NCBI GenBank assembly: GCA_903813345.2
Contig: CAIIXF020000005.1
Coordinates: forward strand, 42,261,394 to 42,325,393
Direction of reading: 5' to 3'
DNA length: 64,000 nt
Origin: Owenia fusiformis
Taxonomy: Eukaryota; Annelida; Polychaeta; Sabellida; Oweniidae
Under the pieces are notes generated by a model that was not told the DNA's origin, made no database searches, and worked only from the letters and a program-made list of their open reading frames with translations. Made by a program: the position numbers and the translations under genes. Within the stretch, counting starts at the first letter, position 1. Each line of letters begins with the position of its first letter. Below, in pieces: positions 54,406 to 64,000 of this stretch.

Positions 54406-54927
54406 AGAACTATGGTAATGAAATAGTCAATAATTTGATCGAAACCCTCGTGCATGTGGTCCCATATATACAAAAATCAAATGTCCTATATCTCTCAAAG
54501 ATCTTAAAACTGTCCTGGGGTCAACACAGAGCTGTATTGAAACTTTGGGATTATTTGGAGTAATGGTTGCTATAGCAACTAAGAAAATGTGTTTCCGAGC
54601 TGGACAATTTATGGCAATTTTGCCCCACTACAACTTGGTTGAAGTTTGATATTTTTTCTAGTGATGAATTTTCACATTGATAATTGGTTTCAAAAAACAC
54701 ACTACAATTGTATTCTTTCATTTTATTGCAGATTAGAATGACACCATTAGTATGAAAAATCCATAATCATACATGAATGAACCCCCCCCCAAGTCTATGA
54801 AAAGTGGGCGTGGCACCAGACATGTACCACTTTGTAATTCATGAGTATAAAAACCCAATAAATAATGTTGATATCTATGTTACCATGTTTCCAGTGGTAG
54901 TTGAAGAAGTTCTCCTAAAAAATGTAA

Positions 54928-55131
54928 TCATTTATTCCATAATACTTCTGTTTTCCCAGGGAAATATGAAGGAATAGAAATCGTATTGAATCGTATTACA
55001 TGAAAAAAATCGTATTGTCCCCGGGAAAAAAATCGTATTGGAGCGTATTACATGAAATATTACCCTTCGGTCAATATCATATTGTCCCTCGGAATAAAAC
55101 CCATATTCAATCCCTCCCAGTAAATAACCTA
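54928..55131. repeat. Family F fold-back inserted in the left arm
   Basis: Comparison with the right arm (58060-58095) shows about 200 extra bases here, including TTTCCCAGGGAAATATG, GGTCAATATCATATTG, CCCTCGGAATAAAACCCATA and CCCAGTAAATAACC, the same as the family F copy at 41290. The insertion is therefore younger than the arm duplication. Confidence 0.8.
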
Positions 55132-55580
55132 TATATAATATATATATATCATATATAAATATGTTATCATGGAAACCATACATTTATGTTGCCATAAAAC
55201 AACTTTGGTCTGTTAATGCAAGGCTTAATGGAATTATTGTTCATTTGACTATTCATTTGGCCATTTAGAGAAAACAACAAATGTATGAGTAAACTATATT
55301 GGCTGAATATATATCTTAGTAGTTTACATTCTTTGAAGTTCACATTTATATGAGCTACTATTCTAGTATATCTGACACATCTCTATTCTATAGTGATACT
55401 TTTACATTTGCTTGCAGAACGTGATATGTGATAGGCCCCAGAGTGATGGCACTCAGAAGACTGCATATGATATCAAAAAATGAAGCTTGAAAGAGATAAG
55501 TAATACAGCATACTATGACCCTGTCATTTAACCAACAGATGAAGCTGTAAAGTTCTTAAACCAGTCTATTTCAGTTCTCC

Positions 55581-55778
55581 TCAGTCCTTTTTGAAAACTT
55601 CACCTATATAATTTTGAAGCTCATATGTGGGTTCTGACTCTTCCGGATCTGTCATAGCTGGCCTCATCACATCAACAAGATCTTGTCGTAATATATTTGA
55701 TGTGCACCAGTCTAGTTCTAGTACACAAGATTTCAACCCATTGCCTCTGGGAGATGAGAGTACAGGCTTGTGTTGCAC
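55581..55778 (-). pseudogene. Duplicated C-terminal coding piece in the left arm
   Basis: The minus strand is open for 65 codons: LSSPRGNGLKSCVLELDWCT, then SNILRQDLVDVMRPAMTDPE, ending IGEVFKKD and a stop. The right arm (+, about 57590-57779) encodes the same with R for G and E for D. This is the C-terminus of the element's own protein, present in both arms in opposite orientation. Confidence 0.7.
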
Positions 55779-55875
55779 ACAAACTCTTCAATTACAGCCT
55801 GTGTTTCAGTTGTAATATTTGTAGATGACCCAATACATTAATTGATTGCATCTTGGTATTTCTGGCTATTGATTC

Positions 55876-57779
55876 ATTGGCTTTGCTTTCACGGTTTCTC
55901 TGAGATCATCATTGAAGCTGGCATATATGCTAGTGGATCTCTTGAAGGTGTGCTAACTGGAAACCATTATAACAGATCAATCAGAGTGCCCAAAATCATC
56001 CTGGAGTTGCTACAAAGGAATTTGTAAGACAAGTTTATCAGCCAGCTACCAATCTCACAAGAGGTTATTGTCATGTAATATCACGATTCATCCAAGCTAG
56101 CAGAGAATGAGTTTGACCTCCACTTACTCTGTTGAGCGTCTACAAGACCTATGTCCACTATTTTTCGCAATGGACCAGCCCAACTATGCTATATATCTAA
56201 CAGCGCAATATGTCATGCTTGCTAGCCTCAAACATACAAACCAAGAGAAAGAAAGGCTATTGAGAGACCTTGGGTTTAGTGTTAACAGGTCCCAAGTACC
56301 TGCACTACATTTGCCAGTTAATCAAACCAATGAACAGACTATCAATCAGAGTGCGAAATCTGAGGGGGTGGGTAATTGGATTTATCACCAATCCAAATGC
56401 CTACTACCATGCAAACATAGCAGGCTCTGAAGGTGTTTCAAAAGCAAGGGCCGCAATAGGTAACTTTTTTAGACCCCTTTGAGACAGATGCTACGACTAT
56501 TATCAACTCTACTGTCTATCATCAGGAATGCGGCCTGTTCCAGATGTAGCTCAAGACCTACTGCATGTCAGGTCCAGAGGCAAGGTGGAATTTGAAAAAG
56601 ACTTGTGAGTGACACCAGAAGTTTTCAAGATCCAGTGAAAAGAATAAAGATGAAGACATGTGTGACAATCGAGAAGGACATCCTGATAACATCTGACAAG
56701 TTTAGAGCTGAAAGGAATATTTTTTGACAGTTAGTTCTTATATCTCAAGAGAACAAGAAAGTTTTAGAGTATCTGCTTAGTCCAGTGTCATGGGCGCTAG
56801 GGTCTCCTGATGGTCTGCCAGCGAAGGCAGCAAAAGCAACACTCCTAAATGCTCTTGAGAATCTCCAACTTCACCCTTCAAGACCAGCAAAAGATGAATC
56901 ATTCTACATATATGGTGGTAATGCTATCTATCACAGCTTAGTGCAGCATCTATCCACCTTTGAAGAACTGACAGAGCAAGTGTTTGACATGCTACCACTG
57001 AAGTAAGAGAGGGTAGATTTCTTAACTGACAGTATCAAATACATAGATTCAACAAAAGAACCAGAGAGAATGAGAAGAGGAACATCAAAACCCTTCATGA
57101 TCCAAGGACCAAATCCCTAAGAATTGGTAAGAATTTTTGAGCAACAGCCAAAACAAGACCCAACTAAACAGTCTTATCCTTTGCAAGAGGCAAACAGATA
57201 AGTACTCAGCCAAGCTGAAGAACAGAAAAGTATGCTTTACATATGCAAAATTCTCACTAGTGATGGTCTAAATGTCCGATCATATGTTGATAACAATCTA
57301 TTGTCAACGCAAGAAGAAGCAAACACCAAGATGAGTACATGTGAAGATGTTTTGATCAGTCAAAGAACATTATTGTACATTCCCCAGACACAGATTTTCT
57401 AGTCTTGATGATACACCATTCTCACAGGTTCTTATTGTGTTAGTGCATTTGTTCAACGAGGAAAAACCAGGCCCACAACTCTGCTATTCAATAGCCAGAA
57501 ATACCAAGATGCATTCAATTAATGTATTGGGTCATCTACAAATATTACAACTGAAACACAGGCTGTAATTGAAGAGTTTGTGTGTAACACAAGCCTGTAC
57601 TCTCATCTCCAAGAGGCAATAGGTTGAAATCTTGTGTACTAGAACTAGACTGGTGCACATCAAATATATTACGACAAGAGCTTGTTGATGTGATGAGGCC
57701 AGCTATGACAGATCCGGAAGAGTCAGAACCCACATATGAGCTTCAAAATTATATAGGTGAAGTTTTCAAAAAGGACTAA
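55876..57779 (+). pseudogene. Decayed protein gene in the palindromic transposon
   Basis: Pieces in changing frames: 56107 onward, with DQPNYAIYLTAQYVMLASLK and TNEQTINQSAKSEG, then a shift to GFITNPNAYYHANIAGSEGV (to 56482); 56785-57006, with VSWALGSPDGLPAKA-like and DESFYIYGGNAIYHSLVQHL; about 57310, with EEANTKM; about 57380, with HSPDTDFLVLMIHHSH; and the C-terminal piece in the right arm. The order matches a recurrent family of large uncharacterised invertebrate proteins (motifs like EEADTRM and SPDTDVFVL), which I believe are transposon-linked but cannot name with certainty. Several frameshifts and stops make it non-functional. Confidence 0.65.
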
Positions 57780-59300
57780 GGAGGACTGAAATAGACAGGT
57801 TTAAGAACTTTACAGCTTCATCTGTTGGTTAAATGACAGGGTCATAGTATGCTGTATTACTTATCTCTTTTTCAAGCTTCATTTGATATCATATGCAGTC
57901 TTCTGAGTGCCATCACTCTGGGGCCTATCACATATCATGTTCTGCAAGCAAATGTAAAAGTATCACTGTAGAATAGAGATGTGCCTTGCGTTAACAGACC
58001 AAAGTTGTTTCTATGGCAACATAAATGTATGGTTTCCATGATAATATATTTATATATGATATTATATATGTGTATATTTATTATATTTTTAGGAGAGCTT
58101 CTTCAACTACCACTGGAAACATGGTAACATAAATATCAACATTATTTATTGGGTTTTTATACTCATGAATTACAAAGTGGTACATGTCTGGTGCCATGCC
58201 CACTTCTTATAGACTTTGGAGGGGGGTTCATTCATGTATGATTATGGACCTTTCATACTAATGGTGTCATTCTATTCTGCAATAAAATGAAAGAATACAG
58301 TATGTAGTGTGTTTTTGAAACCAATTATCAATGTGAAAATTCATCACTAGAAAAAATATCAAACTTCAACCAAGTTGCAGTGGGGCAAAATTGCCATAAA
58401 TTGTCCAGCTCGGAAACACATTTTCTTGGTTGCTATAGCAACCATTACTCCAAATAATCCCAAAGTTTCAATACAGCTCTGTGTTGACCCCAGGAAGGTT
58501 TTAAGATCTTTGAGAGATACAGGACATTTGATTTTTGTATATATGGGACCACATGCATGAGGGCTTCGATCAAATTATTGGCTATTTTAATACCATAGTT
58601 CTGTTGCTATAGCAACATAAATATATGGTTTCCATGGTAATGTATCTAGTTTTTTAAAAGAACTTCTTCAACTACCACTGGAAACAGGGTAACATAAATA
58701 TCAACATTATTTATTGGGTGTTTAAACTTATGAATTACAAACTGGTACATGTCTGGTGCCACGCCCACTTTTTATAGACTTTGGGGGGTGGGTTCATTCA
58801 TGTACGATTATGGACCTTTAATACTAATGGTGTCAATTATAATCTGCAATAAAATGAAAGAATACATTTGTAGTGTGTTTTTGAAACCAAGTAACAATGT
58901 GAAAATTCATCAACAGAAAAAATATCTAACTTCAACCATGTTGCTACAGGCCAAAATTGCTGTAAATTGCCAGTTCGGAAACACATTTTCTTGGTTGCTA
59001 TAGCAACCGTTATTCCAAATAATCCTTATCTTTCAATACAGCTATGTGTTGACCCCAGGAAGGTACCCTGCAAGTTTCAGACACATTTCTCTAATATTTT
59101 TAAAGTTATTAAGAAAGAGTTGAGACCCCCTCAAAAATAACCTCGGGGGGTATAAAACCTAGAAAAGCTATCCATAATGGTCGCTTTTTGGGCGTCAAAG
59201 TTCCAAATCATTAAATCTGACATGTTTCCCGAGATAAATAATGTGGTTCAAATTTGCTCACTGACGGGCCCACCTTTGGCTACCATATGAGCCCCTATAA

Positions 59301-59777
59301 GCTTCAACTAGTCTGTGAAGGATTATCTTAAACGGTAGGATTGAAAAACCCCATGTCACGATCACCTGATGTCCCCATTTCGGTCATTTTTGCCAGAAAG
59401 CTCAATGCCTCAATTGAATGAGCAATTTTTCATGTTTGAGCATTCTCAGATTTAAAGTACATTGTGCTAAGGGTTTTCTACCGGAAAATCAACGATGTCC
59501 CGTTACAATTGCGTATATCATACCTGACATACGTACCTTATATTTATTATGAGACTCACTTGGACACCGTTCCACAGCTGGGTGACTCTAACTGCAGTTA
59601 GCGTCATTCAAGATGATTGCCGAAATTCTTTAGTTTTCGATAAACCTCAGATTTCAGCTAAACTAAGTTGAATCTGGATTCCAAAAGTTTCGCCATGCAA
59701 ACTTATAAAGCTACGAAATGCGATATGGATGAATTTTAAAGAAAATAGCTTCGCTTAAATTGACTCTAACTGAAGTT
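59301..59777. other. Unassigned intergenic sequence
   Basis: No gene recognised. The last part leads into an inverted repeat. Confidence 0.5.
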
Positions 59778-59880
59778 GTCATCATCGGGGTCACCTCATT
59801 GTACCGACGCGCATTATACCGAAACCCATTATACAAACGCGCATTGTACCGAAATATTTCAGCATCTATAATTCAATGCG
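59778..59880. repeat. CGCGCATTATACCGAAACC repeat, left copy
   Basis: Contains ATTGTACCGACGCGCATTAT, CCGAAACCCATTATAC and CGCGCATTGTACCGAAA. The reverse complement of 61862-61945 matches it (CGCATTATACCGAAACTCAT, ACCGACGCGCATAATGCC), preceded by CTGAAGTTG in both. A family D repeat lies between the two. Confidence 0.75.
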
Positions 59881-59891
59881 TTTCATTTAAT

Positions 59892-61458
59892 TATCCCATC
59901 GAACGAAGTTCGAGGGGGATATAGAGAAGCAGTCCGTCCTTCCGTCCGTCCGTCCGTCCGTCCGTTCGACCGTGTGTCCGGGCAATAACTCAAATACCGG
60001 TCGACGGATTTGGTTCAAATTTTATAGGTTTATGCCTTATGAGTAGAGATTTTCAAGATGGCCGCTTAATTTTAGAATGGCGGCCATTTTTCAACTCAAA
60101 TACCAGTGAACGGATTTGGTTCAAATTTTATATGATGATGCTTAGGGACACAGTAGCTATGTTCGACAAAACATTTTCAAGATGGCCGCTTAATTTCAAA
60201 ATGGCGGCAATTTTTCGTAAAAAACCTAATCTTTGATAACTCAAATACCAGTGAACAGATTTGGTTGAAATTTTATATGATTATGCCTAGGGACACAGTA
60301 GCTCTGTTCAAGAAATAATTTTCAAGATGGCGGCTGAATTTCAAGATGGCGGCCTATATTCGTAAAAAACGTAATCTTTGATAACTCATATACCAGTGAA
60401 CGGATTTGGTTCAAATTTTATATGCTGATGCCTAGGGACAAAGGAATTTCGCACATAAAGAGATTTTCAAGATGGCCGCTTTATTTCAAAATTGCGGCCA
60501 TTTTTTGTAAAAATATGTAATCTTTGATAACTCAAATACCAGTGAACGGATTTGGTTCAAATTTTATATGATGATGCTTAGGGACACAGTAGCTATGTTC
60601 GACAAAACATTTTCAAGATGGCCGCTTAATTTCAAAATGGCGGCAATTTTTCGTAAAAACGTAATCTTTGATTACTCAAATACCAGTGAACAGATTTGGT
60701 TGAAATTTGTATGATTATGCCTAGGGACAGAGTAGCTCTGTTCAAGAAATACTTTTCAAGATGGCGGCTGAATTTCAAGATGGCGGCCCATATTCGTAAA
60801 AAACGTAATCAATGATAACTCATATACCAGTTAACGGATTTGGTTCAAATTTTATATGCTGATGCCTAGGGACAAAGGAGTTTCGCAAAAAAGAGATTTT
60901 CAAGATGGCCGCTTTATTTCAAAATTGCGGCCATTTTTTGTAAAAATATGTAATCTTTGATAACTCAAATACCAGTGAACGGATTCGTTTCAAATTTTAT
61001 ATGGTGATGCTTAGGGACACAGTAGCTATGTTCGACAAAACATTTTCAAGATGGCCGCTTAATTTCAAAGTGGCGGCAATTTTTCGTAAAAAACGTAATC
61101 TTTGATAACTCAAATACCAGTGAACAGATTTGGTTGAAATTTTATATGAATATGCCTAGGGACACAGTAGCTCTGTTCAAGAAATAATTTTCAAGATGAC
61201 GGCTGAATTTCAAGATGGCGGCCCATATTCGTAAAAAACGTAATCTTTGATAACTCATATACCAGTGAACGGATTTGGTTCAAATTTTATATGATGATGC
61301 CTTGTTCACAATGGTATAAACTAACTTTGTGCCAAATTTCATGCTTCTATCACAAAGTGCACAAACATTTCAACATTTACACTAGCTATAATAAGCATAA
61401 TATGTTTTGTTCGGTGGGATTTGCTACTCCGTGGAGTTGCTGTTTTTCTAGTTTCAAT
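59892..61458 (+). repeat. Hairpin-headed repeat family D, long copy with higher-order tandem body
   Basis: Head TATCCCATCGAACGAAGTTC with GAGGGGGATATAG, TCCGTCCG tract (59943-59966), CAATAACTCAAATACC, then about ten subunits of about 145 bp grouped as trimers of about 434 bp (GCTTAGGGACACAGTAGCTA at 60140, 60576 and 61009). Most subunits contain TTCAAGATGGC followed by AAAATGGCGGC or AAGATGGCGGCC. The tail is GTTCGGTGGGATTTGCTACT at about 61410, through GCTGTTTTTCTAG. Confidence 0.88.
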
Positions 61459-61861
61459 TCAATTTGTATTTTCTTTTACATTTTTTATTTACTTTTACAT
61501 TTTTCTGCCCTCGAGAAGGGATCTTTGAATTAAAGGCTAGACAACACGGAATAAATGTTAGAATTGTGGCAGCAATTTTTGTAATTGGCTTCCGTTGTCG
61601 AAGATTGTTCTAAATCAGACGTCCTATGGCCATTAGGCGTATTCCTACAAATTATTGAGTTGTTTTTAAAATAAATAGACGGACAGACAAACAAATGGGC
61701 GGATTTTCTATTTCTGATGACAGGTTGTTCTAGTCTCAAAATACTTGTTCTATCGTTTGAAAAGATTTTCTTCAATTCTAATTAATGAATATCATTTATC
61801 AAAACTTTAAAAACTGTCTAATATTTTACTCCAAATAAACTTTAAATATGTGTTCGTTATA

Positions 61862-61945
61862 TGTGAATCGGTATTATGGCATTATGCGCGTCGGTATAAT
61901 GAGTTTCGGTATAATGCGTGGACCCCTCATCATCAACTTCAGATA
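61862..61945. repeat. CGCGCATTATACCGAAACC repeat, right copy (inverted)
   Basis: Inverted partner of 59778-59880: GGTATTATGGCATTATGCGC, GTCGGTATAATGAGTTTCGG, TATAATGCG, then GGACCCCTCATCATCAACTT. Together they enclose about 2 kb including a complete family D repeat. Confidence 0.75.
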
Positions 61946-63300
61946 TAGGGGGACTGTTGGTACTTGATTTAACGTGGCTTATAACCCTGTTTATTTTTTT
62001 GTGAAGCCACTCAGTAAAATTACAATTTCTCTGCATCCTGATGTCCAATCAAGATCATTCGAGTATCTATGCGTTATTGACACGTTTGGGCATCCAGGAA
62101 TTACAATATCTACCCTATAAGTTTGCACGCTGTTTTGACGTCATTCATGACTGAAATCGGGAAAACAAAATTTGAGATACACAAACAAAATTGCTTCTGA
62201 AAACTATTTACAAAAGTGTTCCAGAGACTCTAATCTACTTGGCTAAGGTTTTATTTGAAGATTGCTTTAGAGGTGTATACAGAACACGGAAGCAAATGCC
62301 ATATTGAAAAAATCTATATTGCAGTTTGAGCATGTTAGTACATGCCACCTAGGCCAGTGTTTTATATAGGGATTAGATTTACATGATTACTTGTTTACAT
62401 GAACGTAAAACGTAGCATGAAATCTGCAGTCTTCCGGGTTTTCTCCGAGTTTGTATTGTCTCATTTGGCGTTTCTGACTTTAAAACAAACCCTTGCCCAA
62501 ATGGATTTGTATCTCGGGAAAATTTTTGTGAATAGTTTTTACAAGCAATTTTAACTTGAATTCACGACAGGAACAGGAATACCTTCACTCAATCATATAT
62601 CTCCATTGTCTGCAATCGAACATATGTTATCAAAATGCACCTTCTGGCACAGCTTTCACCAAATAATGCATCAATGGTGTATATTAATATGGCCGATGTG
62701 TTGGAGGATACAAAAAATTGACAAACCGTAACAGTACATATAGTGAACATATCAAACATCCCGCTTTCAAGAGTTGGTAGCACATACATTTTATTAACAT
62801 GCTCAAAAATATCAACGCAGAATCAATACATTTTAGGTTAAGAAATCCGAGTTTATATTTGCCGAAAAAAATAAAATATTTCATAATTGTCTAAAAATCC
62901 ATCATTAAAGTGATATTTTAAAAAAGGATAAGCAATATTCCAAACAGGTACATTGTGGTAATGATTGCTAAAGTCTGGTCAACAAAAAATAACACATTGC
63001 ATGTCCATGAAATCAACTTATATGCCGTAGTCTCTAGTACAACAACAGATTTTTAAATATCAATTATGAAATTGTCCCATATATATATATTTATCGTATG
63101 ATCTGTAAAATGAAGCCCTCTGATTGGTCAGTTCTTGTGCTGTAACAATCTGTATTGCTACTGGGATTGTCCCCGTTGATCATCTCCGTCTCAATACAGA
63201 AAATATTGGTACGGAGGGGGCAATCTCAGCAGCAATACAGAGGATCATGCACACGATAAAAACGGTATCGAATGATTTGAACTGCAATACAGGATATATT
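61946..63300. other. Unassigned intergenic sequence
   Basis: Short minus-strand frames at 62589-62789 and 62684-62884 have no family resemblance. No repeat boundaries recognised except the head at 63301. Confidence 0.5.
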
Positions 63301-64000
63301 TATCCCAACGAACGAAGTTCGGTAGGGATATAGTGAAGCCCTCCGTCCGTCCGTCCGTTAGTCCGTCAGTCAGTCTGTCCGTCCGTCCGTTCGTCTGTCC
63401 GTCCGGAAGATAACTCAAATACTAGTTGACGGATTTTCTTCATATTTGGTGGAAAGATGTATATTGATGAATAGTTTTTTTCAAGATGGCCGCCGCTTTA
63501 AAAATGACGGGACTTTTTCGCAAAAATCATAAATATTTCATTCTAAACCAGAGTAATTAATATTATTGTTTGAAATTTTGGTAGTATATTCGCAACATCT
63601 ATCTATTCCACATATATTCAGTGTTTTTCATCCTGACTCCCACGGGCCGTGTATGGGGGGTATAAAACAGAAATTTTCGCTAATTTTTAGATCTTTCTGA
63701 AGTATAGCTTTATTATACTCAAATCAAAGGCAATTAAGAGTAGATTGCAAATATTGTATCTTTTTTCTGATTCGAGCCTCGTAAAATTCAAAATGGCCGT
63801 CTAATGTACAATTTCGCAATATTTTTCAATCCCTTCAACGTATGGCTATATAATACTCAAATTGAAGGAATTTTGGAGTAGATCACAATTATGGTATTAT
63901 TTTTTCAGATTTGTACCTCAGAAAATTCAAAATGGCTGCTTTGCAGGAATTCGCAATTCTAAAATCTAAATTTTTCAATTTTAACCAAAGTAATGAGTAT
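63301..64000 (+). repeat. Hairpin-headed repeat family D, cut by the window end
   Basis: Head TATCCCAACGAACGAAGTTC with GGTAGGGATATAG, TCCGTCCG tracts (63341-63403), AACTCAAATACTAG, body lines TTCAAGATGGCCGCCG and CAAAATGGCCG. The tail is beyond the window. The body is closest to the copy at 29767. Confidence 0.85.

Larger units (their letters stand above)
53708..59300. mobile_element. 5.6-kb palindromic DNA transposon with arms of about 2 kb
   Basis: Arms 53711-55875 and 57487-59297 are inverted copies from TAGGGGCTCATATGGTAGCC inward to about TGCATCTTGGTATTTCTGGC. TAA flanks both ends (53708-53710 and 59298-59300), which would fit a 3-bp target duplication of PIF/Harbinger style, though the exact end of the repeat is ambiguous. 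Each arm also has an inner direct duplication (for example 53950-54420 and 54515-54910). The left arm is longer because of a later family F insertion (54928-55131). The centre (55876-57486) holds a decayed coding region. Arms diverge by a few percent by eye. Confidence 0.88.

Noticed and set aside
56107-57006. A functional host gene in the centre of the giant palindrome
   Set aside because: Frames change at about 56360 and stops follow; the sequence sits between transposon arms and shares its end with them.
1-64000. tRNA, rRNA or tRNA-derived SINE genes
   Set aside because: No A-box/B-box pair or cloverleaf was found by eye; a dedicated covariance-model search was not possible.

Overview
The window is animal nuclear DNA, most likely from a marine invertebrate. 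It has long GT-AG introns, non-LTR retrotransposons that carry 2A-like motifs, mariner elements, and very many short repeats built on TCCG microsatellites and ATGGCGGC motifs. The repeat style reminds me of molluscs and other lophotrochozoans, but nothing here fixes the taxon.

One host gene can be supported: the 3' part of a receptor tyrosine kinase on the + strand (3905..39146). Nine exons (3905-4050, 18530-18734, 22734-22918, 23352-23502, 29029-29174, 29385-29599, 34853-34990, 38099-38263, 38627-39146) join in frame into 622 codons plus stop. They encode a transmembrane helix, a complete kinase with an insert of about 80 residues, and a tyrosine-rich tail. The extracellular exons must lie before position 3905 and probably before the window. 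No second host gene was found from 39147 to 64000.

Almost everything else is transposons and tandem repeats. Introns hold a nearly intact CR1/L2-type LINE (4.6-8.4 kb), an older minus-strand LINE relic (8.7-12.7 kb) split by an intact mariner with its own 171-bp intron (9.8-11.8 kb), a 5'-truncated LINE (32.2-33.8 kb), and several elements with inverted ends. The last kinase-domain exon is preceded by about 18 tandem copies of its own splice acceptor plus first 60 coding bases (36.77-38.10 kb).

Downstream of the gene are a 33-bp array (42.4-43.0 kb), a 3.1-kb array of 45-bp units (43.95-47.07 kb), hairpin-headed repeats (47.7-50.2 kb), a 1.05-kb fold-back mariner derivative (51.7-52.8 kb), a 5.6-kb palindromic transposon with arms of about 2 kb (53.7-59.3 kb), and more hairpin-headed repeats (59.9-61.5 and 63.3-64 kb).

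The strongest new observations are: (1) the exon-derived splice-acceptor minisatellite; (2) at least five repeat families that share one design (head hairpin, TCCG-type microsatellite, inverted copy of the head at the tail); (3) two unrelated transposons whose long inverted ends duplicate the 3' coding end of their own protein; (4) a dispersed repeat whose flanks are kept while its tandem core is replaced. For brevity the hairpin-headed families are called A (head GTCACCACC), B (GGCTCAC), C (GTCCCCACC), D (ATCCCATCGAAC) and E (TACCT); F is a small palindromic fold-back; G and H are other dispersed repeats.
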